Shown piece by piece: positions 1-12,215 of a stretch of DNA of 62,000 nt. Within the stretch, counting starts at the first letter, position 1, and each line of letters begins with the position of its first letter. The position numbers and the translations under genes were made by a program. This DNA comes from Glandiceps talaboti (taxonomy: Eukaryota; Hemichordata; Enteropneusta; Spengelidae), in the NCBI RefSeq assembly GCF_964340395.1, contig NC_135563.1:22442809-22504808 (forward strand), in the 5' to 3' direction. The notes under the pieces were generated by a model. The model was not told the origin of the DNA. It saw only the letters and a program-made list of their open reading frames with translations, and searched no databases.

Positions 1-200
1 TATGGAAGGTAAGATAGTAGTTTTGAAACCATGGCAACTGTAGAACATCATATTTTATTTTAAAGCCTCATTACTTTTCTCAATGATATAGCCTTTTGTT
101 ATGAGGATTGGGTCCGAAATATTGTTAATGGGTATACTTTGGGTGAAGGTTGAGGCAATCAATACTTTTTGTGTCAGTTCTGACCAAATACTTGAAGTAG

Positions 201-963
201 CATCAGATTAGCACTCCTAGTGGTCAAACAATGCAATCTTTTGTCTTTCCAATTGCTGGTCTATGGTTTACTCATACTGACAAAACCATCAGATTAGCAC
301 TCCTAGTGGTCAAACAATGCAATCTTTTGTCTTTCCAATTGCTGGACTATGGTTTACTCATACTGACAAAACCATCAGATTAGCACTCCTAGTGGCCAAA
401 CAATGCAATCTTTTGTCTTTCCAATTGCTGGACTATGGTTTACTCATACTGACAAAACCATCAGATTAGCACTCCTAGTGGCCAAACAATGCAATCTTTT
501 GTCTTTCCAATTGCTGGACTATGGTTTACTCATACTGACAAAACCATCAGATTAGCACTCCTAGTGGCCAAACAATGCAATCTTTTGTCTTTCCAATTGC
601 TGGACTATGGTTTACTCATACTGACAAAACCATCAGATTAGCACTCCTAGTGGCCAAACAATGCAATCTTTTGTCTTTCCAATTCCTGGACTATGGTTTA
701 CTCATACTGACAAAACCATCAGATTAGCACTCCTAATGGCCAAACAATGCAATCTTTTGTCTTTCCAATTCCTGGACTATGGTTTACTCATACTGACAAA
801 ACCATCAGATTAGCACTCCTAATGGCCAAACAATGCAATCTTTTGTCTTTCCAATTCCTGGACTATGGTTTACTCATACTGACAAAACCATCAGATTAGC
901 ACTCCTAATGTCCAAACAATGCAATCTTTTGTCTTTTCAATTCCTGGACTATGGTGTACTCAC
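201..963. repeat. 86-bp minisatellite, about 9 copies, in a KCTD9 intron
   Basis: The word CATCAGATTAGCACTCCTA recurs at 201, 287, 373, 459, 545, 631, 717, 803 and 889, an exact 86-bp period. Copies differ at few sites (GTGGTC, GTGGCC, ATGGCC; TGCTGG or TCCTGG). Variants are grouped along the array, as expected from recent unequal exchange. The array ends about 100 bases before the exon acceptor at 1060. Confidence 0.97.
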
Positions 964-1060
964 AATTACAAAAGAATTTTATGATTCGTAATACCCAGTG
1001 TTTAATGAGGAAACCCATTATAGAGTATTATCTAAGCGCTTTTGTTTTTCTTCTTCACAG

Positions 1061-1628
1061 GTGTAAATATGAAAGGGGTTGACTTGGAAAGTAGCCAAAT
1101 GGCTGGTGTCAATTTACGAGTTGCTACATTGAAGAACGCAAACCTTCAAAACTGTAATTTACGTTGGGCAGTCTTAGCTGGCACAGATCTAGAGGTATGT
1201 ATAATGTTCTAGATGTTTTACCTACAAAATTAACGATTTCAATCTACTTACATATATTGTTCACTTTTGCACTTCTTTGACCTTCACATTCACAATATAT
1301 GACAATTTGCATCCAGCAAATCATTCTCAGCCAAAGACCCAGAGATGTAAACATTCAACCTCTATGTGTAACCTTGTATGCTATTGGTCAATTGATACTG
1401 GAAATGTATTAGATGCTGTGATAGGCCAATATCATGGATTAATTTGCATTTGTCAGGAAGGGAATTTCATGAAGAATTGACTTTCATTTTGTCGTTTTAT
1501 TTTATTTACAGAACTGTAATTTATCAGGGTGTGATTTACAAGAAGCTAATTTACGAGGTGCTAATGTGAAAGGAGCGGCATTTGAAGAGATGGTTACACC
1601 ACTACATATGTCACAGTCAGTCCGATGA
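1061..1628 (+). CDS. KCTD9: KCTD9-like BTB/pentapeptide-repeat protein, last two coding exons (5' part outside window)
   Basis: Two coding exons are visible: 1061-1194 (acceptor ...TTCACAG, donor GTATGT) and 1512-1628 (acceptor ...TTTACAG, stop TGA at 1626-1628). The first finishes a split Gly codon and ends in phase 0, so they join in frame to give about 83 residues. The translation is a run of pentapeptide repeats of the A(N/D)Lxx type, such as VNLRVATLKNANLQNCNLR, then SGCDLQEANLRGANVKGAAF and a tail ending LHMSQSVR. The pattern and tail match the C terminus of vertebrate KCTD9 as I remember it. KCTD9 is a KCTD-family protein thought to act as a cullin-3 substrate adaptor; its N-terminal KHA and BTB domains would be encoded upstream of this window. 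The 86-bp minisatellite sits in the intron before 1061. Family assignment is strong; the symbol is by recall, not database search. Confidence 0.9.
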
Positions 1629-2195
1629 AGTCACTGTCTGATCACATAGCATGCTGTCATATGCAAATAGTTATGCAAATGTGGAAATATGCAGTTACTG
1701 ATTGGTCACCACTGGTAGAGGCCAAAGGTCAGCACCATGATTAGCCAATCAAACTTAAGTTGGGCTAGAACGTGTATAAAATAGCTAATACAATGCATTT
1801 ACATGGTCTTAACCAGACCCCCTATCTGCCTAGAGTTAAACCCACCATTATGTAACAATACAATATCATAGGAGAATATTTAAAAAAGTTTTTTATGCTT
1901 TGATACATAGAAGTTTTCTAAAAATGAATGTAAAATATGAAGATTTTGGGGATTTAGGTGGTACTGATATTTTTTATACTAACATGTTTGAAAATAATCA
2001 ATTGTCTGACAAGTATCACTAGAATTGATTGATTTAACACTGAGTTACAGGGTTGATAAACACACTGCATACACTGCAGTGTTCACATATCACAAGATAT
2101 ACTTGAATAGATGAAAGCAATAACAAGTATAGGTAAGGTGTACAGAGTAGGGCTTTTACAGCTTGTAAATCAGGTTTCTGCCAGAATAATCAACT

Positions 2196-2832
<637 letters not shown>

Positions 2833-3903
2833 CATGTAAAAACACAGACTCTAATGCAATGCACTATGCAATACAAGAAGTTAGGAAAGGGAATGACTTA
2901 TTTATGTTACTAATAGCTTTTATTAAATCGAAGAATGGAAACAAAGTTTAGTAAAGTATATAATACATTTATAGATTTATGTTATTCTATGTTCCTACTT
3001 CTTAGTATGTGCAATAGAATCACTCTTTATTGTTTGTTTTTTATCCATCTTAAAGAGACAATTGATGTAATAGCAATATTCTCTATCCACATTCATAAAA
3101 TACTCTACTGGGTAACAACTCAAAGTACATGTATCTTAAATTTGAGTTATAATAATAACTCAAAAAAGCAATATTTCAGGTGTCTAAGACATATGATGGA
3201 AATACAATAGTTCGAATTTGTGAATATGTTTTATCGAAATACCCTCACCCAAGGCATTTTATGAAGAAGTGGTTATTTTCACACAATGTATGAGATAAAT
3301 ACTGAATATTTGTCAAAATTGGATATCAGTAAATATCAGTATCATGACTGTGTGTCTGGAAGAAATAATTTGAGTGTACTTACTAACTGAAAATGTATCC
3401 CACAAATTTAGCATTTTTTGTGTCTCAGTTTCATTTGTTGCATCACTGCATACACCTGCATTGCAAACATTAATATGGGAATTTCTCAGCTTCTGTAATC
3501 CAGGTGCATACTGGAAAATTTACAATTACAGGTAATATCTATGTTTCTATGGTAACAGTTTGTGTAAGCTGAAAAGCATTACAATTATCAAAATACAGAT
3601 GTAGAATTGTCTATATTTCACTGTCTGTTTTATATCTAATTCTATTTTGTACTTTTCTCTGCAGTCCGCAGACTATCATGTCTACCGTGAACACATTATC
3701 TTCCATATCCTACGAGCCAAGAATTGTCTAGTTTCTTATACACATTTCGATCACTACAATCATCTCCACTGTATAGTCAAACTAGTGACTCTATAGCACA
3801 ACATCCATTTTTTACCCCAGACAGTGATAGTTTAATGGTATTGGAGAGTTGATATAAATGTGATGATGTTATTGCAATCTCATGAGATTTAATCAAACAC
3901 TTA

Positions 3904-4085
3904 TCTTACATGAAGTGACAGTTGATAGCATGGCATGTCATGTTGTATCTTACATGAAGTGACAATTGATAGCATGGCATGCCATGTTGTATCTTACATG
4001 AAGTGACAGTTGATAGCATGGCATGTCATGTATCTTTAATACATGAAGTGACAGTTGATAGAATGGCATGCCATGTTGTATCTTA
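3904..4085. repeat. 44-bp tandem repeat, about 4 copies
   Basis: TCTTACATGAAGTGACA starts at 3904, 3948 and 3992, with a fourth degenerate copy after 4030. Each copy holds the short palindromic core GGCATGNCATG. Confidence 0.9.
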
Positions 4086-4673
4086 CAATTTAATAGTATC
4101 TACAAACCCAACACATTTCTAGTTGAAATTTGTTGATAAGCAAATATGATAAGAATAAAGAACAGTGGTCTGACTCTCCAATGAATACATTGGCAAGCTA
4201 GGAAATTAAGGTCAGTTTTAGGCTTGGTTTTAGTAATAGGTGAGATACTCCATATCTCATTCTATGTGTAGTACTGACCAAGAGTTCACAGTTTCTTTAT
4301 TTGTGCCATTTTGGTTGCTAATAAAGGACTCACTTTTAAATCAACTACTTGTGTGTATAGAGTATGTCTTTCATGTTCATAGTTGGTTCTAGAAAATGAA
4401 AATGAAATATTTTCTGAATCTAAATAATGTGTAAGTGAGAATGACAGGCAATTTGTTGCAACTGTACGCTGCTGTTCTGTGTAGTGCAAGTTGGTAGAGT
4501 CAGCGTAATTCACAGTTGATATCACCATTGTTTAATAATGTGTATAAGAAAATGGTGTGTTCTTCATTCATGTGTTTAAATATTATCGATGGAGCCAGTA
4601 ATTCGGTATGCAACCTTGTAACAGTAGGTAGGTGGTTTTTCTGTGAGTACTTTCACATGATCAGTGCCCTCTG

Positions 4674-4931
4674 TAGACTCTCTCACAGTCCTCGAAGCTT
4701 CACATAAATAGCTAAAACTTGGGTTGTTTTGTATGTATCTACTGCATAATTGTACTTGTATACTAGTATCCCAAATGCCTAACACATCAACAAAATGTTA
4801 CCCCTATGTGATCGATGATGGCGCACAGTACAGGGATACTAATATACAAGTACAATTATGCAGTAAATACATATAAAACAACCCAAGTTTTAGCTATTTA
4901 TGCGAAGCTTCGAGGACTGTGAGAGAGTCTA
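4674..4931. mobile_element. Foldback MITE with about 97-bp inverted arms and 9-bp target-site duplication
   Basis: The left arm from 4674 (TAGACTCTCTCACAG...) and the right arm ending at 4931 (...CTGTGAGAGAGTCTA) are inverted copies over about 97 bases with only a few mismatches, around a spacer of about 60 bp. The element is bracketed by the identical 9-mer TGCCCTCTG at 4665-4673 and 4932-4940. No transposase is encoded, so it is non-autonomous. A 9-bp duplication is the size made by Mutator-like transposases, and 8 bp would suit hAT; the superfamily is therefore inference. Confidence 0.88.
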
Positions 4932-4940
4932 TGCCCTCTG

Positions 4941-7140
4941 TACCATTTTAAATGTGTATTTTGTCATTTATCATTAAGTATGATACTGTTTGTGTATTCA
5001 AAATCTAGGTGATATATGATGCCCAGGAATGGTCAACAATAAAATTTGAGAAATATCTTTTCAATAAATATATTCAATCATTAGCCAACTAAATACAATG
5101 TGTGTAACTTCACTAGATTTTTCGTTGACAGCAAGATGTACTATAAATTATCGTTTCACTGCTTTCATACTGTTTAACCATATATGGTGATTGCCTTGCT
5201 TTAGGAATAGAACTAGTAATACAAAATAGATTTCATATATTAGGCGTTGATGGCGCTACAACAAGCTCACTGCACTATTCACTTCATTGCGAGTATCCGA
5301 GATAGCATTCGTTTGCAATGTACCCTTGAGACATTAGTCTCGGTTACCCAGACACTCTACCCCAGCAGGTGCATGGCTCTGCCATGAAGTGAGCCATCAA
5401 CGGTGAGGCTGGGTAACGTTGACCGAGACTACGTTGATGCAAAGAAACCAAGTAACGTGACAATAGATCATTTGATATTGAAACACTGGGAGTAAAATAT
5501 CAGTTGATATTGCGATGGTAAATATAAACGTTCTGATTTCTCCTCCATTGAGAAAATGAAAGAAATCAAACTCATAAGTTTTTGTAGGGATACGATTTTG
5601 CTGACTCTATCTGGCCGATAGTTGTGAAAATGCACTAATTTACCAAACTTTAATATCCGCTTTGTGAAAATTCTATCATAGCTTCGCGAACAATGGTTCA
5701 AGCTTCAACAGGAGTCTTTACAAAGTTGGTAATTCGACAAATTAAAATTCTTCGGTTATTTCCGTTAACACTGCTACTCGGCGGTACGGATTATGCGACT
5801 TTGGTATGACGGGCTCCTGAAACTACACTACGTAAATTTTACAACAAATTAAAATGACATATGTTGAGAGCCAAAGAGAGTATATAATAACCTTAATTTT
5901 TGACCACTTGGAGAAAGCAAATGTTGAAGCAAGTATTATTAGAAGATTGGGGCTTATAGTCCCTTTACAGAACATAAATGTGGGTTTTTTTCGTAGACAC
6001 AGCGCCCTCTTCAGCAAAATGAGAACATTGACGCTAATGCCACGGTCAGCACTGGGTTGATTTATATCCCAGCGGTTGATTTTGACATGAATTACATAAT
6101 TTTGAAGACTATTTATTCTAATCAATCATTCAATCAAAATGACTGACCTCATAAAGCTTACAGAATACACAAAAGACACGTCTGGACAAAGGTACGGGAG
6201 TGTACGGCAAACAAAGGTTCACTTAATATACGACAGTCGGAAATATTGTATTGTGTTGACGGATTTATGATCGCAGTATTTCATGCCACTATTATGAAAA
6301 TCAACATCGTTGTTGACATGTCTCTTTTCAGTTGTTACAAAGTGTGGGAAATGCAAGTAAAACCAAGGGAAACTTTCAACAGATTACTATGTTTGTAATG
6401 TACACTCATTGCAATGTTTCCGACACATCATAAAAAGTATGATGTCATTTCGAAAGTCCGGTTTTATAGTTCGTCACACATACAGGAACTGGATGAAATT
6501 ATCACAATGACCTTTCAAGAATATCTCTCGAAAGGTGACTTTTTTTGTGGCAAATAAAACAGTCGCTATAATCAAGTTCAGTTTCTCTTATTTCAAAATG
6601 TGCTCAGCTATTTGTCAAAATACGCTTGGAGGATGATAGCATGAATAAAACTCATTACTCTGGACTCGTACAAAACTAGGGATCCGGATAGAATGTTCAT
6701 CAACTCACTGTATTGGCATTGACATTGTAAAGGCATCGGAAATGCTCTCGCCACCTCAAGTAAACACACAAGTCGCTTCCAGGATAATGAATGGTTTTAA
6801 CCATAGGCAATGGAGAAGAACTTCTCCACTGTCTATGTTTTAACTATCGCGATCAGTTATTGCGTTCATTACTCTGCCCGGTCAGAGATGGATGGTTCAA
6901 TCATGTAAATGACTTTTCAAAACAAAATATTTGTATAAAGCTTTAGGAAACCAAATACTTCAATAATAACTCATATCTTACCAGGCAAGCATACCAAATG
7001 TCAATGAGATATTTTGAAAAGACGACTAATGTAAGCATAACACACATAATTATCCTATATTGCTATAATATATGGTTTTACGTTAGGCCTATATAGAACA
7101 CAATAGAATATTTATTACATTTCTTCATTGGATTTTCTGC
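4941..7140. other. Intergenic stretch with one short inverted repeat, no gene seen
   Basis: Short ORFs on both strands (for example around 5820-6125) overlap each other, lack splice or family support and look like chance. The only structure I can support is the inverted repeat at 5335-5431. Confidence 0.55.
5335..5431. repeat. Imperfect inverted repeat (foldback, about 97 bp)
   Basis: TAGTCTCGGTTACCCAG at 5335-5351 faces CTGGGTAACGTTGACCGAGACTA at 5409-5431, with five extra bases in the right arm. I see no clean target-site duplication, so it may be an old MITE. Confidence 0.7.
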
Positions 7141-7164
7141 AATAACTGTTTGGTGCTACAAACA

Positions 7165-7268
<104 letters not shown>

Positions 7269-7298
7269 TTGGTAGTACTGGAACTCTTTCTTGGGTGT

Positions 7299-7379
7299 AA
7301 CTCGGAGTTTCACGCATATTGCGATCATCAGACACTCTGCGGTATAGAGCACTGTCTTAGCAGATTGATACTCACCGAG

Positions 7380-7381
<2 letters not shown>
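7299..7381 (-). ncRNA. Hammerhead ribozyme-like motif (83 nt) between two (TA)n tracts
   Basis: Read on the minus strand, the core CUGAUGA (7331-7325) is followed by helix II CGCA/UGCG (7323-7320 with 7316-7313, loop AUA) and then GAAA (7311-7308). Helix III pairs GAGU (7373-7370) with ACUC (7308-7305) and AACUCG (7381-7376) with CGAGUU (7304-7299), leaving a 2-nt GU bulge. The predicted cleavage triplet is GUA, cutting after position 7369. Helix I pairs UCAAUCUGC (7368-7360) with GCAGAGUGU (7340-7332) at seven of nine positions, with a 19-nt loop. Weak points are U-U at positions 1.1/2.1 and at 10.1/11.1, where G-C is usual. Hammerheads of this sort are known in Penelope-like elements and retrozymes of animals; no reverse transcriptase is seen nearby. 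Confidence 0.72.

Positions 7382-7447
<66 letters not shown>
7380..7447. repeat. (TA)n dinucleotide tract
   Basis: Alternating TA over about 68 bp, directly abutting the 5' end (minus-strand sense) of the hammerhead-like segment. Confidence 0.98.
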
Positions 7448-7450
<3 letters not shown>

Positions 7451-7546
7451 TACAGTATGCATATAGAAAGGTCTATACCTTGTATTCGTACATAGATTTG
7501 TCTACACGATTAGGACACTTAACACTATGCATAACATTGGTTTTGA

Positions 7547-7601
7547 CCCCCCCCCCCTTAGCACCGGGTATTTATTTTTGTCTTTTGGTGGGGGGGGGGG
7601 G
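7547..7601. repeat. C11 tract facing G12 tract
   Basis: Eleven C at 7547-7557 and twelve G at 7590-7601 on the same strand, 32 bp apart. They can pair as a hairpin, and each can also form quadruplex or i-motif structure. Confidence 0.9.
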
Positions 7602-7653
7602 TATCTCAGGTGACGTAATATTAAATAGAGTAAATAATATCATAGCCTGGAAC

Positions 7654-7903
7654 TAGACTGTCGACAGTCGTTCGTGCCTTTTTTGCTATGTTTCATCTAA
7701 AACAAAGTCGTCGCCTCGCTCCGTAGCTCTGAATGCTAATGCGTACTGATAGGAACTGCGAGTCCCGAAGGCAGGAACCACGGCACTCGCTGTTCAATCA
7801 GTATAGTACGTGGTTATAGTATTGCTCCAGATCGGAGCGAGGCGGTGACTTTAGTTTTAGATAAAACGTAGCAAAAAAGGCACGAACGACTCTCGACAGT
7901 CTA
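7654..7903. mobile_element. Foldback MITE with long terminal inverted repeats and 8-bp target-site duplication
   Basis: The left end TAGACTGTCGACAGTCGTTC and the inverted right end ...CGACAGTCTA continue as arms of about 70 bp with small differences, both passing through GGCACGAACGAC and the poly-A/T stretch to GGAGCGAGGCG. The 8-mer CCTGGAAC flanks it at 7646-7653 and 7904-7911. It shares the first bases TAGACT and a similar length (250 versus 258 bp) with the element at 4674-4931, so the two may be mobilised by related transposases. Confidence 0.87.
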
Positions 7904-7911
7904 CCTGGAAC

Positions 7912-10900
7912 CAGATCAAGACGGTGTCGAGTTTAGTCCGCTGTATCACAAGAATCAACACGCTAAGCTAAAAACTGTCCACCGACTGTACTTTGTTCCA
8001 TGCATAATAGAAAAAGGTTTTGAATCTTAAAAAAGAAAGATTACGAGTAATCCAAAATTCAAAAAACTCCTCGACTTCAAGTTCCGATTGCCATACTTTT
8101 AAAATCGCCATATTTCGAAATTTACCATACATGTCGAATATAAGCTGACTGTCGACAGTTAACAGATCGCCATGGTCTTATTTCAAACACGTAGTTTAGT
8201 TAGCCTAAAGACTTGTCTTAGTGTAAATATCTCAAGATAATAAGAAACAGTCTCCACTGAGGATAATAATTAGTTAACTGTATCTGACGTTTAGTTTAGT
8301 TTAAGTTGAGCTCGCAACCCGATGTCAAAATTGTGACTTTTCATGCAAAAGACAGTAATAATAAAAATATTATTTTAAAATAATAAAAATATTGAAATAA
8401 TAATAATAATGATAATAATATTAAAATGTACATTTAATTTTGTCATTCAACCAACTGCTTTATAAGCAGAAAAATATGCTATGAAATACAATTCACTCTT
8501 CGTCCATATTTGGTTATAATAGGCATGTATATATTGTCGATATCGTTCAAAATTTGACTGGAGTATGTTGGATTTTGATTGAATAGAGTGAGTAAACTCG
8601 GTTAAACCATGTCAGTACCCATGTCCTAATATTATTTCAGCTGTCAATAAATTATTTGAAGCATGCACAAATTGATGAGGTTGTCAACATTCTTTGAATA
8701 TATCAGTCATAAATTAGAATTGTATATTTATGGGTTACATACACACACCTTGGTTGCCGTGTGTGTATGTTTTGACACGATTCAGAAACAGGGGGACCGA
8801 GGTAACCCGAACAGTTTACAGCAAAAAAAACCACTACTGAGTATGTCTTTTCATTGTCACTGCTAGTGTTACTATGGTTTCCATGCTACAGCGATCGCAG
8901 GTCTGTCTGTGAGAGGTATCGGCACGTGAGCTGAATAGTCACTGCATCATGGTGGAAGTATAAGACATTGTTGGTCATGTACAAATGAGCTGGCAATATA
9001 GCAGAGAAAATGTTTAAAGTTCAGAATCAACCAATCCAACCAACCAACCAACCAACCAACCAACCAACCAACCAACCAACCAATCATAATTTCTCTTATG
9101 TGAGATAGTAAAGTTTTCTTGTATCTTGTATCTTGTTGTAAATAGCGGCTAATCGCAATCACATACTTCGATCATTTTGATGTGCCTGAAATTCAGTCTT
9201 TAGGTCAGTATGGAAAAATGGATTATTACACCTATTTTTATTTTCTTACATTTGAAGGAAAGGAACAAAAGAAGTCTTACAATCTAAAAAAAGCCGTAGT
9301 TTATCGTACGTAGTAAATGGGGAGAAAGTTACTTCAAGTCAGTTGTACGATCACGACTCAGTGCAGTGTATCAGTTCAACAGAAGAAAGTTTCTTTCTGC
9401 CTTCAGCGTGATAGGTTGGTTGACAGCACAGTAGTCACGTTATGTCTATTACGGAGCATGCCCCTTGGCTGGGACATACGGAGAAGTTTCACAGACGATC
9501 ACTGGGAATATTTAGATAGAAACTTATCTGAGCGCACTTGACAAGTTAGAAATAACACGACAATTAAGACTTATTAGACACTGTTTATTGTAAGCAGGGG
9601 ACGTGATTCGATCTCATTGTTACCAGTACATAAATTGTAGAGTCGTATTCTAATTGCCATTGGATATCACCGCAGAGGGTAATATCGAGCAATGGCCCAT
9701 AGCACGCTATTCTGTGTAGTACCACTACCGTGTCACTTACTTCAAGATTCTTATATAAACATTCAGCAAGCCAGCCGTGTATACAGAACGCTGTGATTAC
9801 AATTCAGCGCCATATTCGATATCCAGTTGTTGTATTCAGGTATGTGTAAAAAGTGAAGTCACAAGCGTTCCGCTCCATTCACAAGTACACAGCTTATGTG
9901 ATTAACCAAAACAAAGCTATGGCGTACAGCCTCGTTCAACGAATTTTAACACAGAGAGAAAAATCATAACTTGAAACCTAGAGAACGAAGAAAAAATAAA
10001 ACAAAGCTGAAAATACACACAAGCACATTTGTAATTGAGTACTCAACATATAATGCCTGACGTACAAAAAGCAGAGTTCATTTTCACATATAAGAATGTT
10101 TTCAAGTAATTTTCTTCTTTTTGAATTTTTTTCTAAAGAGACGGTAAATGAACTCGTTATCATGGTTACCATGGTTACAGATGCTGGTTTTCAATCATAT
10201 TCAAAAATGAATTATTCAAAGCTCTCCATTCTCGTAAACTTTGTTGTTTTTACGAGATTCACTTCTCCATTTCTACATGTAAGAAAAGCGCTGTGAAGTT
10301 ATTACATTATTTCAGTATAAAAGAATTCAGAGAATTTATTTCGACAAATTTGTGTATCTAAAAATAAAAACGACTTTACAATTCAAATAATATGATTTTA
10401 GATCGCAATAAGACATAAATTTAATCTGCTCAATAATGAATTTGACAAAAATGTGAACGACTGTCCTTTTTTCTTTTCTTGGATCTTCAAGTTACAACCC
10501 ACGTTCCCCGAGTAAAAAAAAGAGCACTTTGAAACTGTCCCAACAGACTATTGCACTTTTCTTTTTCTTATTACAAAATATATCCATAACTGTGTTTTAC
10601 AAAGTCTTCAACGGTCACGGTTGTTTTGATTTGGCAGTTTTTCTTTTGCAATGCAAACTAATCTTTGTTGACGAGACCACCAAGTGTTGCCTACCCAGTA
10701 GTTTTCACAGTTACCCTATGAATAAAACTCGCCTCTGGCAAATTGTTCTGTATTTTCTCGAGCAAGTGGTAACTGTCCCTGTCGACCCTAAAGCTGTTGT
10801 TATTGTTTAAGAGATCTTTTTAAATACCTGGTCGCACGAATGATCATTGACAATATCTATTGGAAGGCCCTGTTTCCAGATAAACATTCGTTTGAGTCAT

Positions 10901-12127
10901 AGCATACATGAACTGTCTGACAAAGTTCAGCAATGTTTGCACACTGCAAGATCGCCGAGGGGATAAACTATATGTAAGAAAGACTTGACAGTACCCTTGT
11001 TAGAACATGAAATACCATTCCGTGTTCTTCCAGAGTTTAGTTAGTGAGTTTTAGTTGGCAAGAAATTAACCTTTAAAATATATTAAATGAAGACTGCCAC
11101 AAACTTAAAGATCAGTATTAGACTGGCTCGAGAAATCACAGGGTTTCATGTCTACAAAGACTTAACTACAGAACTTATTGATGTGAGTGAAGTAATCCTA
11201 CAGTAATATGTTACTGTATTGTCATGGGCCTGGCAGGCAATAGGAGACAACACCGAGAAAATAGACGGGATAATCAAGTAGGTATTCATAAGACTACTTC
11301 ATGTAGAAATAAATGAATTATTATAGAAAATTGGACAGGAAAGGAGAACGAGATCAGTACGACTTTCACATTGACTTTATCGCACAATTAAACCATGCAA
11401 TCGAAGTGAAAACATAAACAGACGTAGCGAACGTACTTTCTGCCTCAAAAAGTTCAGCTACTTTTTTTGTAATGTTTTATTCAAACCAAACAACACATTA
11501 GTTGCGATTAGTCAGCTCTCTCAAGTTTAATGATTTCTGATTCACCATCTCCAGGAAGTTGGTCTGTTTATAATTTATAAAGTCTAGTCATAAATGAAAA
11601 CCACACAGGATGGAGAAGCTTGTTTAAATCGTGTGAGTATTTTCTGAAAACATCATCATAACACTTTTAATATGTTTTGAGTATATCAGTCGTACATATT
11701 ATCTGTAATTCATCAAATACGACATGGTGATCATATCAATTCATGTCAATGTCTTCATATTGAAAACTGTATCTTAACAAAATACAAACATATTTATCCG
11801 TGTTTTGAAAGCTTGAGTGTTTTCACTGTCGGTTAGAATACATATGTCCAGTCACATGACAGGCAAGAAAAAAAGGAAGGAATTCGAATATTCTTGCAAG
11901 CCAGAGTATTCTAACGATGCCGTAATGAAACCAGGTGATTTTACGACGATGGGAAAAGAAACACTGATTGCTGTATGGCAGTGACGTAATAATGTGCGTG
12001 AACTGTACCTTTCAATATAAAGTATTTCACACAATGAAAACCTGTGCTCGGTCCCAAAAATATCGAAAATAGCCGGCGTTTCAGGATTAACCCTCAGAAA
12101 GCTCAAGTCCCGACACTCGTGAAATTG

Positions 12128-12133
<6 letters not shown>
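7912..12133. other. Gene-poor stretch between repeats
   Basis: No exon with family similarity is found. ORFs at 9317-9541 and 10529-10810 are short; the latter opens with TTG and lacks an in-frame ATG at its start. Notable small items are a 12-bp perfect palindrome ACTGTCGACAGT near 8149 (also the tip of the MITE at 7654), an X-box-like GTTACCATGGTTAC near 10164, and a (CCAA)n tract at 9030-9083. Part of this may be FoxI regulatory DNA, but nothing in the sequence proves it. Confidence 0.5.
9030..9083. repeat. (CCAA)n microsatellite
   Basis: About 13 units of CCAA. Confidence 0.95.

Positions 12134-12211
<78 letters not shown>
12133..12211. repeat. (TA)n dinucleotide tract
   Basis: About 78 bp of alternating AT. 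Confidence 0.97.

Positions 12212-12215
<4 letters not shown>

Noticed and set aside
201-963. CRISPR-like regular repeats
   Set aside because: The 86-bp units are head-to-tail with no variable spacers, in an intron of an animal gene: a minisatellite.
3660-3800. Exon-like open stretch after CTGCAG acceptor
   Set aside because: No recognisable product and no matching donor or start; more likely KCTD9 3' flank.
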